This document shows, in pieces, positions 26,076 to 33,506 of a stretch of 64,000 bases of DNA. The translations under genes were made by a program, and so were the position numbers. The stretch covers positions 17,419 through 81,418 of IMG/VR virus record IMGVR_UViG_3300044684_000361; one strand, given 5' to 3'. The notes under the pieces were generated by a model. It was not told the origin of the DNA. It saw nothing but the letters and a program-made list of their open reading frames with translations, and ran no database searches. The stretch is from a virus. How positions within the stretch are numbered: the stretch's first letter is position 1; each line of letters opens with the position of its first letter.

Positions 26076-26090
26076 GCGGTACTGTACCGC
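26076..26090. other. Perfect intergenic inverted repeat
   Basis: GCGGTAC-T-GTACCGC is a perfect 15-bp palindrome with a central base, in the short gap between two structural genes. ATGCAGGG and CCCTGCAT also flank the same gap (about 26011-26058) as an 8-bp inverted repeat. It may be a protein-binding site or an RNA hairpin setting expression of the gene at 25316-26014. Confidence 0.4.
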
Positions 26091-26407
26091 TATAGCCCGG
26101 CGTTCGTCGATAGGGCGTTATTGACGCCAATCGCCCATTCCTGCCAGGTCTTCCCAGTCGGATCAGGGAGATTGAATGGCAGCAGCTGCGGCTCCTGCAT
26201 CACCCGTGTGGCCCAGGCATGGAAACCGTCCTCACCGAGGAGAAAAGGCAGCGCTACCGTATGAGAGATGACATAGACGAAGGCTGCGGCCCAACTCATC
26301 AGGTCCATCCCGTTGGGATTGACGATGTCAGCCTGAAAGGTTGCCCCATAGGGGCCGGTAAGCCCGCCGAGGACTGTTGAACTAGAAGCGAGTATCCCCG
26401 AGGACAC
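26090..26407 (-). CDS. Small structural protein with SSTVLGG motif
   Basis: A 105-residue protein starting MSSGILASSSTVLGGLTGPY. The N-terminal repeat motif matches repeats in the 314-residue gene at 21010-21954. The C-terminal part (PNGMDLMSWAAAFVYVISHT) has one hydrophobic stretch. Unknown function; likely virion. Confidence 0.5.
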   Translation of the reverse strand: MSSGILASSSTVLGGLTGPYGATFQADIVNPNGMDLMSWAAAFVYVISHTVALPFLLGEDGFHAWATRVMQEPQLLPFNLPDPTGKTWQEWAIGVNNALSTNAGL

Positions 26408-27169
26408 TTAACACTTGCCGCCCTTCTTCATCGGCGTGCCAACCATGGAGCCCATCTGACCGCCCATCCCGCGAGGTTTCATCGGCTGCTGACCCATTGC
26501 GGCCGTGCCAGCCTGGGGTAGCCCAGGAATGCCTGGCTGAGGGCGGCCCATACTCTTGCCTCCCGTCATCCCAGGCGCATGGCGGATACGCTTCATCCCG
26601 AGCACCGGGGCCCGAGGCATCCCCGTTGGCCGGGCAATCCCGCCCACGGCGAAATGCTTATGCCCGTGCTTACCATGAGGCGGGGCCAGATGGTGATCCT
26701 TTCCATGGGCTCCGGACTTGTGACCGTGTTGAGGATGATGGATGCCCATGCCATGGGGATGGCTTTCAATCCGATGCCCGGGCTTGAAGTGGTTGTGAAC
26801 CGGGCCACCTTTGGCCTTATGGACCTTGCCGCCTCGGCGAGCCTCCATATGTTCGTGGGCCTCGTGGTCCGAATGAGAATAGCCAGTCTGGCTCTCATGC
26901 GGCTCTGAGTCCTCACTAATGAACCCACCCTTGGCATATGCCAGATGGTTTCCCGCAGCTTTGATGTTGAGGTCAGGACCCTTGGCACCAACTGTTGGAG
27001 TGGGGATCTTGGCGGCCGGGAAAGACCGCCCAGGTGGCTTGACTTCGCCGCCCTTGGCAAACTTCGGCTTGTGGCGACTGTAACCGGATACGTGGGTCGT
27101 GCCCTTGGATACAGAACCATGGAAGCCATGCTCGGGCAGGAAGTCCCAACCGGATCGCATCTTACCCAT
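26408..27169 (-). CDS. Histidine- and glycine-rich virion-type protein
   Basis: A 253-residue protein of unusual composition: extremely His-rich between about residues 85 and 180 (SHSDHEAHEHMEARRGGKVH, HGKHGHKH), and basic throughout. It carries repeats FAKGGEV, YAKGGFI, AKGGPV, FAVGGIA, MKKGGKC. The AKGG motif recurs in other structural proteins here. Its ATG overlaps a TTGACATA octamer (27169-27176). It could bind metal or DNA, or act as a head-packaged protein. Function unknown. Confidence 0.55.
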   Translation of the reverse strand: MGKMRSGWDFLPEHGFHGSVSKGTTHVSGYSRHKPKFAKGGEVKPPGRSFPAAKIPTPTVGAKGPDLNIKAAGNHLAYAKGGFISEDSEPHESQTGYSHSDHEAHEHMEARRGGKVHKAKGGPVHNHFKPGHRIESHPHGMGIHHPQHGHKSGAHGKDHHLAPPHGKHGHKHFAVGGIARPTGMPRAPVLGMKRIRHAPGMTGGKSMGRPQPGIPGLPQAGTAAMGQQPMKPRGMGGQMGSMVGTPMKKGGKC

Positions 27170-27172
27170 ATG

Positions 27173-27493
27173 TCAAACTCCCAAGGCGCTGCTGGTAACG
27201 ATTTCCAGGGACAGCGTACCGGTGCCCGAGGAATAGGTCACGTTCAACGCGGTAGCCGGCACGTTGACCAGTGATCCTTGTTGGCTGGTGGTGGCGGCAG
27301 CGAAGTTGCTTCCTACCGCAAAGAAGTTTGTCGGTGCCGAAGCCGCGTATGGATCATCCAATGTCTGCGTGATGGTGTAGGTGACTGTCCCTGAGACCAC
27401 CGCATTGATAGCCACGTTGATAGGACCGGCACGCCAATCCAGCGGAACCAGTTGGCTACCTGCCGCCGACAATGTAAAGCGCACCGGGCGCAT
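27173..27493 (-). CDS. Small structural protein
   Basis: A 106-residue beta-rich protein starting MRPVRFTLSAAGSQLVPLDW. It has a pattern seen in phage neck/decoration proteins (VAINAVVSGTVTYTITQTLD). It lies between the 442-residue capsid-region gene and the His-rich gene. No motif recognised. Confidence 0.5.
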   Translation of the reverse strand: MRPVRFTLSAAGSQLVPLDWRAGPINVAINAVVSGTVTYTITQTLDDPYAASAPTNFFAVGSNFAAATTSQQGSLVNVPATALNVTYSSGTGTLSLEIVTSSALGV

Positions 27494-27504
27494 TCAAAGC
27501 TCCC

Positions 27505-28833
27505 TTAGAACTGGGTATTACCGAACACCAGATGAGGCGTGAGGTTGGTGGCCTGCGACCAGTTGTACTGCGACGGATTCACCGCGATGTAAACGCGCGT
27601 GGTGCCATTGGCAGCCGCCTGGAGCGCATAGGTGCCTCGAACATCACCCGTGGTTGCCGTGGTGGGCCAGGTCAGGTCTGCCTTGGTGAAGCCCGTATTG
27701 GCACCCACCTGGGCATCTGCTACTGCCACGTTCAGATACGAAAAGGTATCCGTACGGATGTTCAATCCAACTACCCCGTTGGAGGTGGCCTGGGTTCCAA
27801 TGCTCACGTTACCCACCAAGCTGGCCGCGCCCGTAACGGCGGACTTGATGGCCTTGAAGGCCTTCTTGCCCGCCACAGCGGTAGTGCCGTTCAAGGTGAT
27901 GGTCTCGGTCATCGGAATGCCGTAGACGTCCCATCCAGAAACCGTCACGGTCACCGTGGTATCACCCGCGTTGGAGCTGACATAGGACAGCACACGCGAG
28001 ATGCCTTGGCGAGGATCGAACAAGAGCGTCGCGCCATCCACCTGATACGGCCAGTACGCGATGCCCACGGCGGGTCCGTAAGGGTTGGCATTGCCGATAC
28101 CCCCATTGGTCACAGCCGATTGTGCCGCCGCATTGATGTACAGATAGTGGTTGGCGTAATCGATCGCCAGGATCTGAGCGATCAGAGGGGCCGTGCCGCC
28201 CGCATTGCCGGCATTCGCGACAATGATGTACTGCCCGGGGACGAACATGGTCTCCGGCTGCACATGGTTGGTGGTCTGTAGCTGAACGATCTGATTCTTA
28301 TTGACCGTCTGCCCCGCATACTGGTTCGGCACCACCCCGTAACCCGGACCCGTCGTGGTGGAGAGCGTGACCGTCGAGGAGGTGAAGGTCGTTCCCGCAC
28401 ACATTCCAAAGTCCAAAGTGAGACCTGCGGTCACCACGTTGGAGGCTAGTATCTGTGGAGGGGTGAAGTATCGATTGCCGTAGACATCCGTTGTCAACGT
28501 CCAAGGCGCGATAGGAACGTTCGAGACAGCCGACTGTACCGTACCAGTCGCCAGGGTAAGGGACGTACCGGCAGCACCTCCCGCGCCCTGGGCGTTCACG
28601 ATGTTGTTCGTGGCCGAGGCGGTTGGGAAGCCATCAACCGTGCAGATGAAATCACTCGCGTTCAGCGCGTAGAAGCGATTGGGGAAAGCGCCCTGGGCGA
28701 TGACAAAGCGATCATCCACGACAGCCGTGCCGTCATTGAAGGCACTGGGCCCGGACTCGTAGTCACGGTTTTGGATCGGGCTTTGGTTCCCGATCGCGAC
28801 CAGCGGGCCGGGAACTACTGTTGGACCTGCCAT
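27505..28833 (-). CDS. Capsid-region structural protein
   Basis: A 442-residue Thr/Asn/Val-rich beta protein just downstream of the major capsid gene. It begins GPTVVPGPLVAIGNQSPIQN and ends with YNWSQATNLTPHLVFGNTQF. Such abundant-looking proteins following the capsid gene are often head decoration or head fibre proteins. No catalytic motif. Confidence 0.55.
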   Translation of the reverse strand: MAGPTVVPGPLVAIGNQSPIQNRDYESGPSAFNDGTAVVDDRFVIAQGAFPNRFYALNASDFICTVDGFPTASATNNIVNAQGAGGAAGTSLTLATGTVQSAVSNVPIAPWTLTTDVYGNRYFTPPQILASNVVTAGLTLDFGMCAGTTFTSSTVTLSTTTGPGYGVVPNQYAGQTVNKNQIVQLQTTNHVQPETMFVPGQYIIVANAGNAGGTAPLIAQILAIDYANHYLYINAAAQSAVTNGGIGNANPYGPAVGIAYWPYQVDGATLLFDPRQGISRVLSYVSSNAGDTTVTVTVSGWDVYGIPMTETITLNGTTAVAGKKAFKAIKSAVTGAASLVGNVSIGTQATSNGVVGLNIRTDTFSYLNVAVADAQVGANTGFTKADLTWPTTATTGDVRGTYALQAAANGTTRVYIAVNPSQYNWSQATNLTPHLVFGNTQF

Positions 28834-28845
28834 TCGGGTCTCCTG

Positions 28846-29775
28846 TTAAAGGCCCGGCGTGCCCCAAAGAGCGCGCGGGTCGGTCCAAGAGTGAGGAGCA
28901 TAGCGCTCGCCCAACTTGTACCGGGCGGAATCGGTCTCGAAGTCGCCCTCCATGGAGCGCTCCACACCACGGCGACGAACCATCTGAAGGCCCATCTTCA
29001 CCGTCTCCTTGCTCGCCAGGATGAACCAGGCAGTGTTGGAGGTGAGACGCGCCAGATTGGCTTGGCCGCCCTTGAGCAGACCCATGGCCGGCACCGGGTT
29101 GATGTCATTCACCATTGCGCCGGTACGCAGGACGCTCTTGAGCAGCACCTCACCCTGCAAGAGGTTCGAGGGGCTCAGGACGAGCTTGTAAGGCTCTACG
29201 CGGATTTTGCGGCCCGTGGAGTCCACCGCCGAGCGCATTTGGATCAGTAGCTGTTCCAAGGAGGTCTGGGACAGGGCCGCTGCCGAGGCCAGCTGGTTGG
29301 AGAATGTCAAACCGCCGTAGATCGGGTGCGCGGTATTGATAAGCGAGACGCCGTCGCCGCCGACATACGCGGAGTTGAAGGCGCGGTTGATCGCGTTCGC
29401 TCCCAGCAGCTCTTGAGTCTCGATCAGGGACTGGGTGGCATGCTCGGCGAAGATCTTGCCGATGCGGATATGATCACCGTCCTCAGCCAGGACTTTGGTG
29501 ATGGCGAAGGCCATGCCATAGACCTTGTAGACGTATCGCTGAATGAACAGCGTACCGCCTTGCTGGTAGACATACGGCTGGCCGTCCGGGACTTCCGGAG
29601 CTGCCGTGAAGCCAAACAGCATCGGCTCCTCGTGATAGGCGCGGGCGGTGCCCTTCACTTCCGTGAAGACCTCCTCCCACTCGTTCTTACGCTGGAGCAT
29701 GACGCCGTCATGGACCTTATTCAGGATCGGCTCGACAACCGCCTTAAGGTCTGAACTCCGAATTGGTGCGGCCAT
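28846..29775 (-). CDS. Major capsid protein
   Basis: A 309-residue protein with the N-terminal pattern MAAPIRSSDLKAVVEPILNK and a long helical spine, then a beta-rich region and the end YKLGERYAPHSWTDPRALWG. The stretch AITKVLAEDGDHIRIGKIFA and the AHPIYGG, RKIRVEPYKLVLSP loops fit HK97-fold capsid proteins of the Mu gpT/DUF2184-like type. It lies downstream of portal and scaffold, as expected. Not confirmed by any search. Confidence 0.8.
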   Translation of the reverse strand: MAAPIRSSDLKAVVEPILNKVHDGVMLQRKNEWEEVFTEVKGTARAYHEEPMLFGFTAAPEVPDGQPYVYQQGGTLFIQRYVYKVYGMAFAITKVLAEDGDHIRIGKIFAEHATQSLIETQELLGANAINRAFNSAYVGGDGVSLINTAHPIYGGLTFSNQLASAAALSQTSLEQLLIQMRSAVDSTGRKIRVEPYKLVLSPSNLLQGEVLLKSVLRTGAMVNDINPVPAMGLLKGGQANLARLTSNTAWFILASKETVKMGLQMVRRRGVERSMEGDFETDSARYKLGERYAPHSWTDPRALWGTPGL

Positions 29776-29790
29776 TTACAGCTACTCCGA

Positions 29791-30570
29791 TTAGATAGCA
29801 ACCATGGATCGGCCAACTTGACTGAAGGCGATCTTGACGTAGAGATCCGGGAAGGCATCCATGACATTGCCTACCGGGCTGGAGAAGTCCGGCGCCTGGA
29901 CCACCATGAGCTGGCCCTGGTTACCCGCCGAGTTGAGCAAGCTGATCGCCAGGCGCTGGGCACTTTGGCCAACGGGGACCGCGTTACCGGCCGGGTTGCC
30001 ACCAACGCCCAGATCCGCTGCGTTCAGGTTGAACTGCAGGCCCGTGAGGGCCGGGAAGTTGGTCGTGGTCAGGCCCGAAATGGTACTGACTGCCGCATCC
30101 GCCTGGATCTGATACACGTTCTCCGGATCGTCCCAGACATAGGCGATCGTGTAGGTCCCAGGGTAGGTTTGCTGGCCCGAAGTCCAGAACTTCGAGTATT
30201 GCCGGCGACCATTGAGATCGGTGTATTCGACGCCTGCGAAGGAGCCCAGGAGCTTGCAGAAGCCGTTACCAGCGGCCGACCCCGAGTTGTTACCACCCGA
30301 GGTCATCTGGGCGGGCAACAGAACCAGCTGGTTAGTGGCCACCGTGGCACCGACTGCGACCGATACGGCAGTGCCCGCAGTGCCCGCAGACTGGAAGGTC
30401 GGAACGGAGACCGTGGTGGAGTTGGCACCACGCGCCAACAGCACAGGGGAGCCGTAATAGATGGCCGGAGTCTGTCCTGAGAGCAGGACGTTCTCATATT
30501 GGTTGGAACGCGCCTGACCGCTCGGGTGCCACCGCGCCAGCAAGCCATAAGGGGTCTGAGTCGATGCCAT
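29791..30570 (-). CDS. Capsid-associated structural protein
   Basis: A 259-residue protein starting MASTQTPYGLLARWHPSGQA, directly upstream of the major capsid gene in the transcript. Beta-rich, ending IAFSQVGRSMVAI. A similar TPYGLxPVxHPSGxxR start is seen in capsid decoration or stabilising proteins of other large phages. It could also be a second capsid protein. Confidence 0.55.
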   Translation of the reverse strand: MASTQTPYGLLARWHPSGQARSNQYENVLLSGQTPAIYYGSPVLLARGANSTTVSVPTFQSAGTAGTAVSVAVGATVATNQLVLLPAQMTSGGNNSGSAAGNGFCKLLGSFAGVEYTDLNGRRQYSKFWTSGQQTYPGTYTIAYVWDDPENVYQIQADAAVSTISGLTTTNFPALTGLQFNLNAADLGVGGNPAGNAVPVGQSAQRLAISLLNSAGNQGQLMVVQAPDFSSPVGNVMDAFPDLYVKIAFSQVGRSMVAI

Positions 30571-30576
30571 TTGAGG

Positions 30577-31158
30577 TTACTCGAAGGTTGGTTCGCGGCG
30601 CTGCCGCGCGTTGATGAACTCACTCGTACCATCGCCCAGGTAGACAGCTGCCCCGCCTTCGCGGGCTGTCTCTTGGATGTACCGGGCCGTCTCGCGTACG
30701 CGCTCCTCTTGCTCGTAGGGACGCTCGTGGTGCGCGATCTTCATGTATTCCTGATAGAGATCGATCGGGAGCTTGAACAACACCATCTCCTTATGGCCGA
30801 TGCAGCCAGCGAACTGGCCTGAATCGATGGTGATGTGCTGCATTCCCGGCATCTCCTCCGGAGTCACTCGCTCGTATCCCATGGCCTCGCGATGGGCGAT
30901 CGGGTCGTATTGGTTGGTTGTGGATAACCAGCAACAGTGATAGCCCGGGATCTCCGGAGGTTGCGGAAGAACGTTGTTGAACATCTCGGTGCGAAAGCGC
31001 GCAATCATCTCGGCCTTGGAGAGGCCGCGCGCATCGGAATGCGTCTTGCGGGCTTCTGCGGCTTTGGTCTGATCATGACGCTCGTTGGTTCGCCCGAGCC
31101 GCTGGCTCTCGATCAGCCGCTCGCTAGCGTCAGTGGTATCGATGGTGTTCTTGGCCAT
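30577..31158 (-). CDS. Hypothetical protein between scaffold and capsid genes
   Basis: A 193-residue charged protein. The N-terminal 60 residues are basic/acidic and probably helical; the middle holds PEIPGYHCCWLSTTNQYDPI. This middle stretch resembles proteins found beside scaffold genes in other podoviruses. Its start overlaps the scaffold stop by one base. Function unknown. Confidence 0.55.
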   Translation of the reverse strand: MAKNTIDTTDASERLIESQRLGRTNERHDQTKAAEARKTHSDARGLSKAEMIARFRTEMFNNVLPQPPEIPGYHCCWLSTTNQYDPIAHREAMGYERVTPEEMPGMQHITIDSGQFAGCIGHKEMVLFKLPIDLYQEYMKIAHHERPYEQEERVRETARYIQETAREGGAAVYLGDGTSEFINARQRREPTFE

Positions 31159-32330
31159 TAGTTGGCTCCATTCGCACGGTTGTGTTGTCGGAAGTACTTG
31201 ATCAGCTCATCGCGCTCTTTCTTGTCAGCCGCATTGAGGTTGTTTCCCCATAGGCCCTCTTCTTTCAGATGGGCCACCTGCGCTGGTAGAAGGTCGTGAT
31301 GAGCACTTCCACTTGCATTCGCTTGCCGGCCGGAGCCAGCCACAGCAGGACCACGGGCAGTACGCTGGGCCTGCGGGGCCTGGCGCTGCGGAGGAGCCTG
31401 TTTGTGTTGCGTTTGCTGAACCGTTTCCACTTCGTCACCATCGCCCAGATCGACATCGTCTTCACCGAACAGGTGCGGGAGGGCGGAACGTCCGCGCCTG
31501 TCGAGTTCTTGCCAATACTCCGGCTCGTTGGGGGTGAACCGGGCTTCGGCCTGCATCGCCAGATCTATCGCGTGATAGACGGCGGTTTCTCGGTTTGCGG
31601 GCGAGCCATCCTGGCGGAATTGGAGCCAGGGCTTGTTTGCCTTGAACTGAGTTGCGAGTTGATTGATCTCAGCCTGCCCAGGAAGAGGGCGTTGCTGTGG
31701 TCGCTGGGGCTGGGATGCCCGGGCATTGATCGCGGCTTGGACGCGACCTTTTTCCGATTCCAGTACCGTCTTGCGTGACAGCGCCTGTTCTCGGATCAAC
31801 CTTGCTTGCCGGAGAGCCTCCTGATCGCCCTGGGTAAGGGCCTGGGTCTCCAGGCTTAGAGCTTGGTCAGCATCATTCTGGTATTCGGCAATGCGTCCGT
31901 CAATAGTCAGAAGTCGAGTTTCGAGTGCAGTTCCCTCGACAGCGGCCAATCGCTGGAGGATTTCGAAGTTCTGCTCCAGAGCAAAATCCCGCTCTTCCCG
32001 GAGACGCCGGGCAGCTCTACGATATTGATCCTGCCGTTGTTTGCGGGTCTTCTTGCCATCATGACGGTGATGTTCGTCCTTTCCTTGGCCCTGGGAGCCC
32101 TCTCCCTCCTCATCCAGATCTGCCTCGCCGCCTTCAGCCAGCCGCGCCTCGTGGACTTTCTTCGTGGCGCCTTCGCCATCTTTGGTGGCGCCTTCGTCCT
32201 CGTGGGAACCTCCACCATCCTCACCTTGGTGTTGAAGGCTCTCGTTGCCCTCTTCACCTAGAGCCTGATCGAATACCAGATCCTCGTCATCGCCAGCCCC
32301 TTCTTGTGGGGCGGCTCGTGCAGTTGCCAT
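31158..32330 (-). CDS. Scaffolding protein
   Basis: A 390-residue strongly acidic, Glu/Gln-rich protein with a disordered N terminus (about residues 1-80, many Glu/Asp/Gly/Lys), a long coiled coil (about 80-180) and a Gln/Arg-rich C terminus. This composition and the place between portal and capsid genes are those of a capsid scaffold, which guides procapsid assembly and then leaves. No protease site is recognised. Confidence 0.7.
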   Translation of the reverse strand: MATARAAPQEGAGDDEDLVFDQALGEEGNESLQHQGEDGGGSHEDEGATKDGEGATKKVHEARLAEGGEADLDEEGEGSQGQGKDEHHRHDGKKTRKQRQDQYRRAARRLREERDFALEQNFEILQRLAAVEGTALETRLLTIDGRIAEYQNDADQALSLETQALTQGDQEALRQARLIREQALSRKTVLESEKGRVQAAINARASQPQRPQQRPLPGQAEINQLATQFKANKPWLQFRQDGSPANRETAVYHAIDLAMQAEARFTPNEPEYWQELDRRGRSALPHLFGEDDVDLGDGDEVETVQQTQHKQAPPQRQAPQAQRTARGPAVAGSGRQANASGSAHHDLLPAQVAHLKEEGLWGNNLNAADKKERDELIKYFRQHNRANGAN

Positions 32331-32400
32331 GACTCATTCCCGTGGTTGATAATGTTGCCGCGCGAGCAGCTCATCAAACCCCTGAGATGAGTGAAGCGAG

Positions 32401-32435
32401 AAAGGCGGCCCATCCCCTGGGTCGCCTTTTCTTTT
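32401..32435. terminator. Possible terminator hairpin
   Basis: AGGCGGCCCA (32403-32412) and TGGGTCGCCT (32418-32427) pair with one G-T wobble, with a loop of TCCCC. On the plus strand it is followed by TTTCTTTT. On the minus strand, the transcribed one here, it is followed only by a short T run, so termination between the GroES-like and scaffold genes would be partial. Confidence 0.5.
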
Positions 32436-32871
32436 ACAAGTAGCTCGTGATGGCGAGCGCCACGTCCGCATCCTCGATCTTGCAGATCTGTTGCAGGTGA
32501 TCGAATACGACGAACACGATCTCTTCCTCCTCGTTGAGCTTCACCGAGAAGCGATTGCCGCCAAAACGCGGGATCTGCAGGAAATCCCCGACCTTGAAAG
32601 AAGGGCCTTCCGGCCACGGGCGTCCATCGGCGAAGTGGAAAGCCATCGGGCTGATAGCCACCACTTTCCCTACCGTGCAGAGCTGCACTTCTGATTCCTT
32701 CGCGGACTGGGTAAGCACAATGCCCCCTTTGGACTTTGACATCGCGCGCCTGACTTGCACGATGTAGTTGTTCAGTAGGGGTACTCGTCCATGACGAATC
32801 TTGGGAAAGGCCTCATCCACACTCCGGTAGTCGTACTCGATCGCATGCGCGAGATTCACACCTGATGGCAT
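32434..32871 (-). CDS. GroES-like co-chaperonin (Cpn10 fold)
   Basis: A 145-residue protein beginning MPSGVNLAHAIEYDYRSVDE; the ATG at 32871 follows GGAGCAGCT. Residues about 30-125 show the Cpn10 pattern: LLNNYIVQVRRAMSKSKGGI, TVGKVVAIS, FKVGDFLQI, and a C-terminal strand VVFDHLQQICKIED. Phage co-chaperonins such as T4 gp31 replace GroES to help fold the capsid protein. Its place between portal and scaffold fits that job. The mobile loop (SKSKGGIVLTQSAKES) is recognisable. Confidence 0.75.
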   Translation of the reverse strand: MPSGVNLAHAIEYDYRSVDEAFPKIRHGRVPLLNNYIVQVRRAMSKSKGGIVLTQSAKESEVQLCTVGKVVAISPMAFHFADGRPWPEGPSFKVGDFLQIPRFGGNRFSVKLNEEEEIVFVVFDHLQQICKIEDADVALAITSYL

Positions 32872-32881
32872 AGCTGCTCCG

Positions 32882-33079
32882 TTATTTGAACTTGTCCGCT
32901 TCCTCGTCGGCCGAGAGGTAGTCGCGGATGATCCCCAGGGCATCGTTCAGCCCCGCGTAGTAACCCTGTACATAGCCGAACATGTAGCCCTCTGACTTGG
33001 AGCCATCGGGTTTCCAGGCGACCGCTTTCAACTTCGACTGCTCGATCGCCTTATGCATGTTCTCAATCAGTTGCCTCAC
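32882..33079 (-). CDS. Hypothetical small protein (GTG start)
   Basis: A 65-residue protein starting VRQLIENMHKAIEQSKLKAV. The GTG at 33079 overlaps the stop of the previous gene; an ATG seven codons further in is an alternative. It ends YVQGYYAGLNDALGIIRDYL plus an acidic tail. Helical, unknown function. Confidence 0.55.
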   Translation of the reverse strand: MRQLIENMHKAIEQSKLKAVAWKPDGSKSEGYMFGYVQGYYAGLNDALGIIRDYLSADEEADKFK

Positions 33080-33360
33080 TGGAAGAGCTTCTCCAGAGCC
33101 TCTGTTTTGGCTGCCTGACCTTTTTGGTATGGCATCCATTCACAGAAGTACCCGCCAGGACGGGCAGCGTCATCCTGAATGAGCAATACTGAGGTGCGAT
33201 TGGTCGCAACCCCATTTGCGTCAAAAACGGCGAGATTTACGCAGGTGTCGCTCCATACACAGGTGACGATAGCAGCCAGCGGCTGTGTTCCATTACGAAC
33301 GATCGTGTCATCAGCGGATGGTGTGAACCACACCACTCTGCCAACTGTAGGAGAGATCAT
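33076..33360 (-). CDS. Hypothetical phage protein
   Basis: A 94-residue protein starting MISPTVGRVVWFTPSADDTI and containing QDDAARPGGYFCEWMPYQKG. This beginning (SP..GRVVWY.P) and CEWMPYQ ending are typical of small phage proteins of unknown function. It overlaps both neighbours by 4 bases. Confidence 0.65.
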   Translation of the reverse strand: MISPTVGRVVWFTPSADDTIVRNGTQPLAAIVTCVWSDTCVNLAVFDANGVATNRTSVLLIQDDAARPGGYFCEWMPYQKGQAAKTEALEKLFQ

Positions 33361-33506
33361 TTCCCCCTCCCCCGCATGTGGGGCCGCATGCTCTTGGGAA
33401 GCGTTGAGCCTTTGGGTTGCGAATACGGTTTACCCGTAGTCGCATACTTGTAGCGTTGCGGAACCTTCTCGGAAGGGACGTTCTTTGCTTTGGGGACATC
33501 AGCCAT
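33357..33506 (-). CDS. Small basic protein
   Basis: A 49-residue frame starting MADVPKAKNVPSEKVPQRYK and ending RPHMRGRGK. Its stop overlaps the ATG of the next gene (ATGA) and its start overlaps the portal gene end. Highly basic, so possibly nucleic-acid associated. Confidence 0.5.
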   Translation of the reverse strand: MADVPKAKNVPSEKVPQRYKYATTGKPYSQPKGSTLPKSMRPHMRGRGK

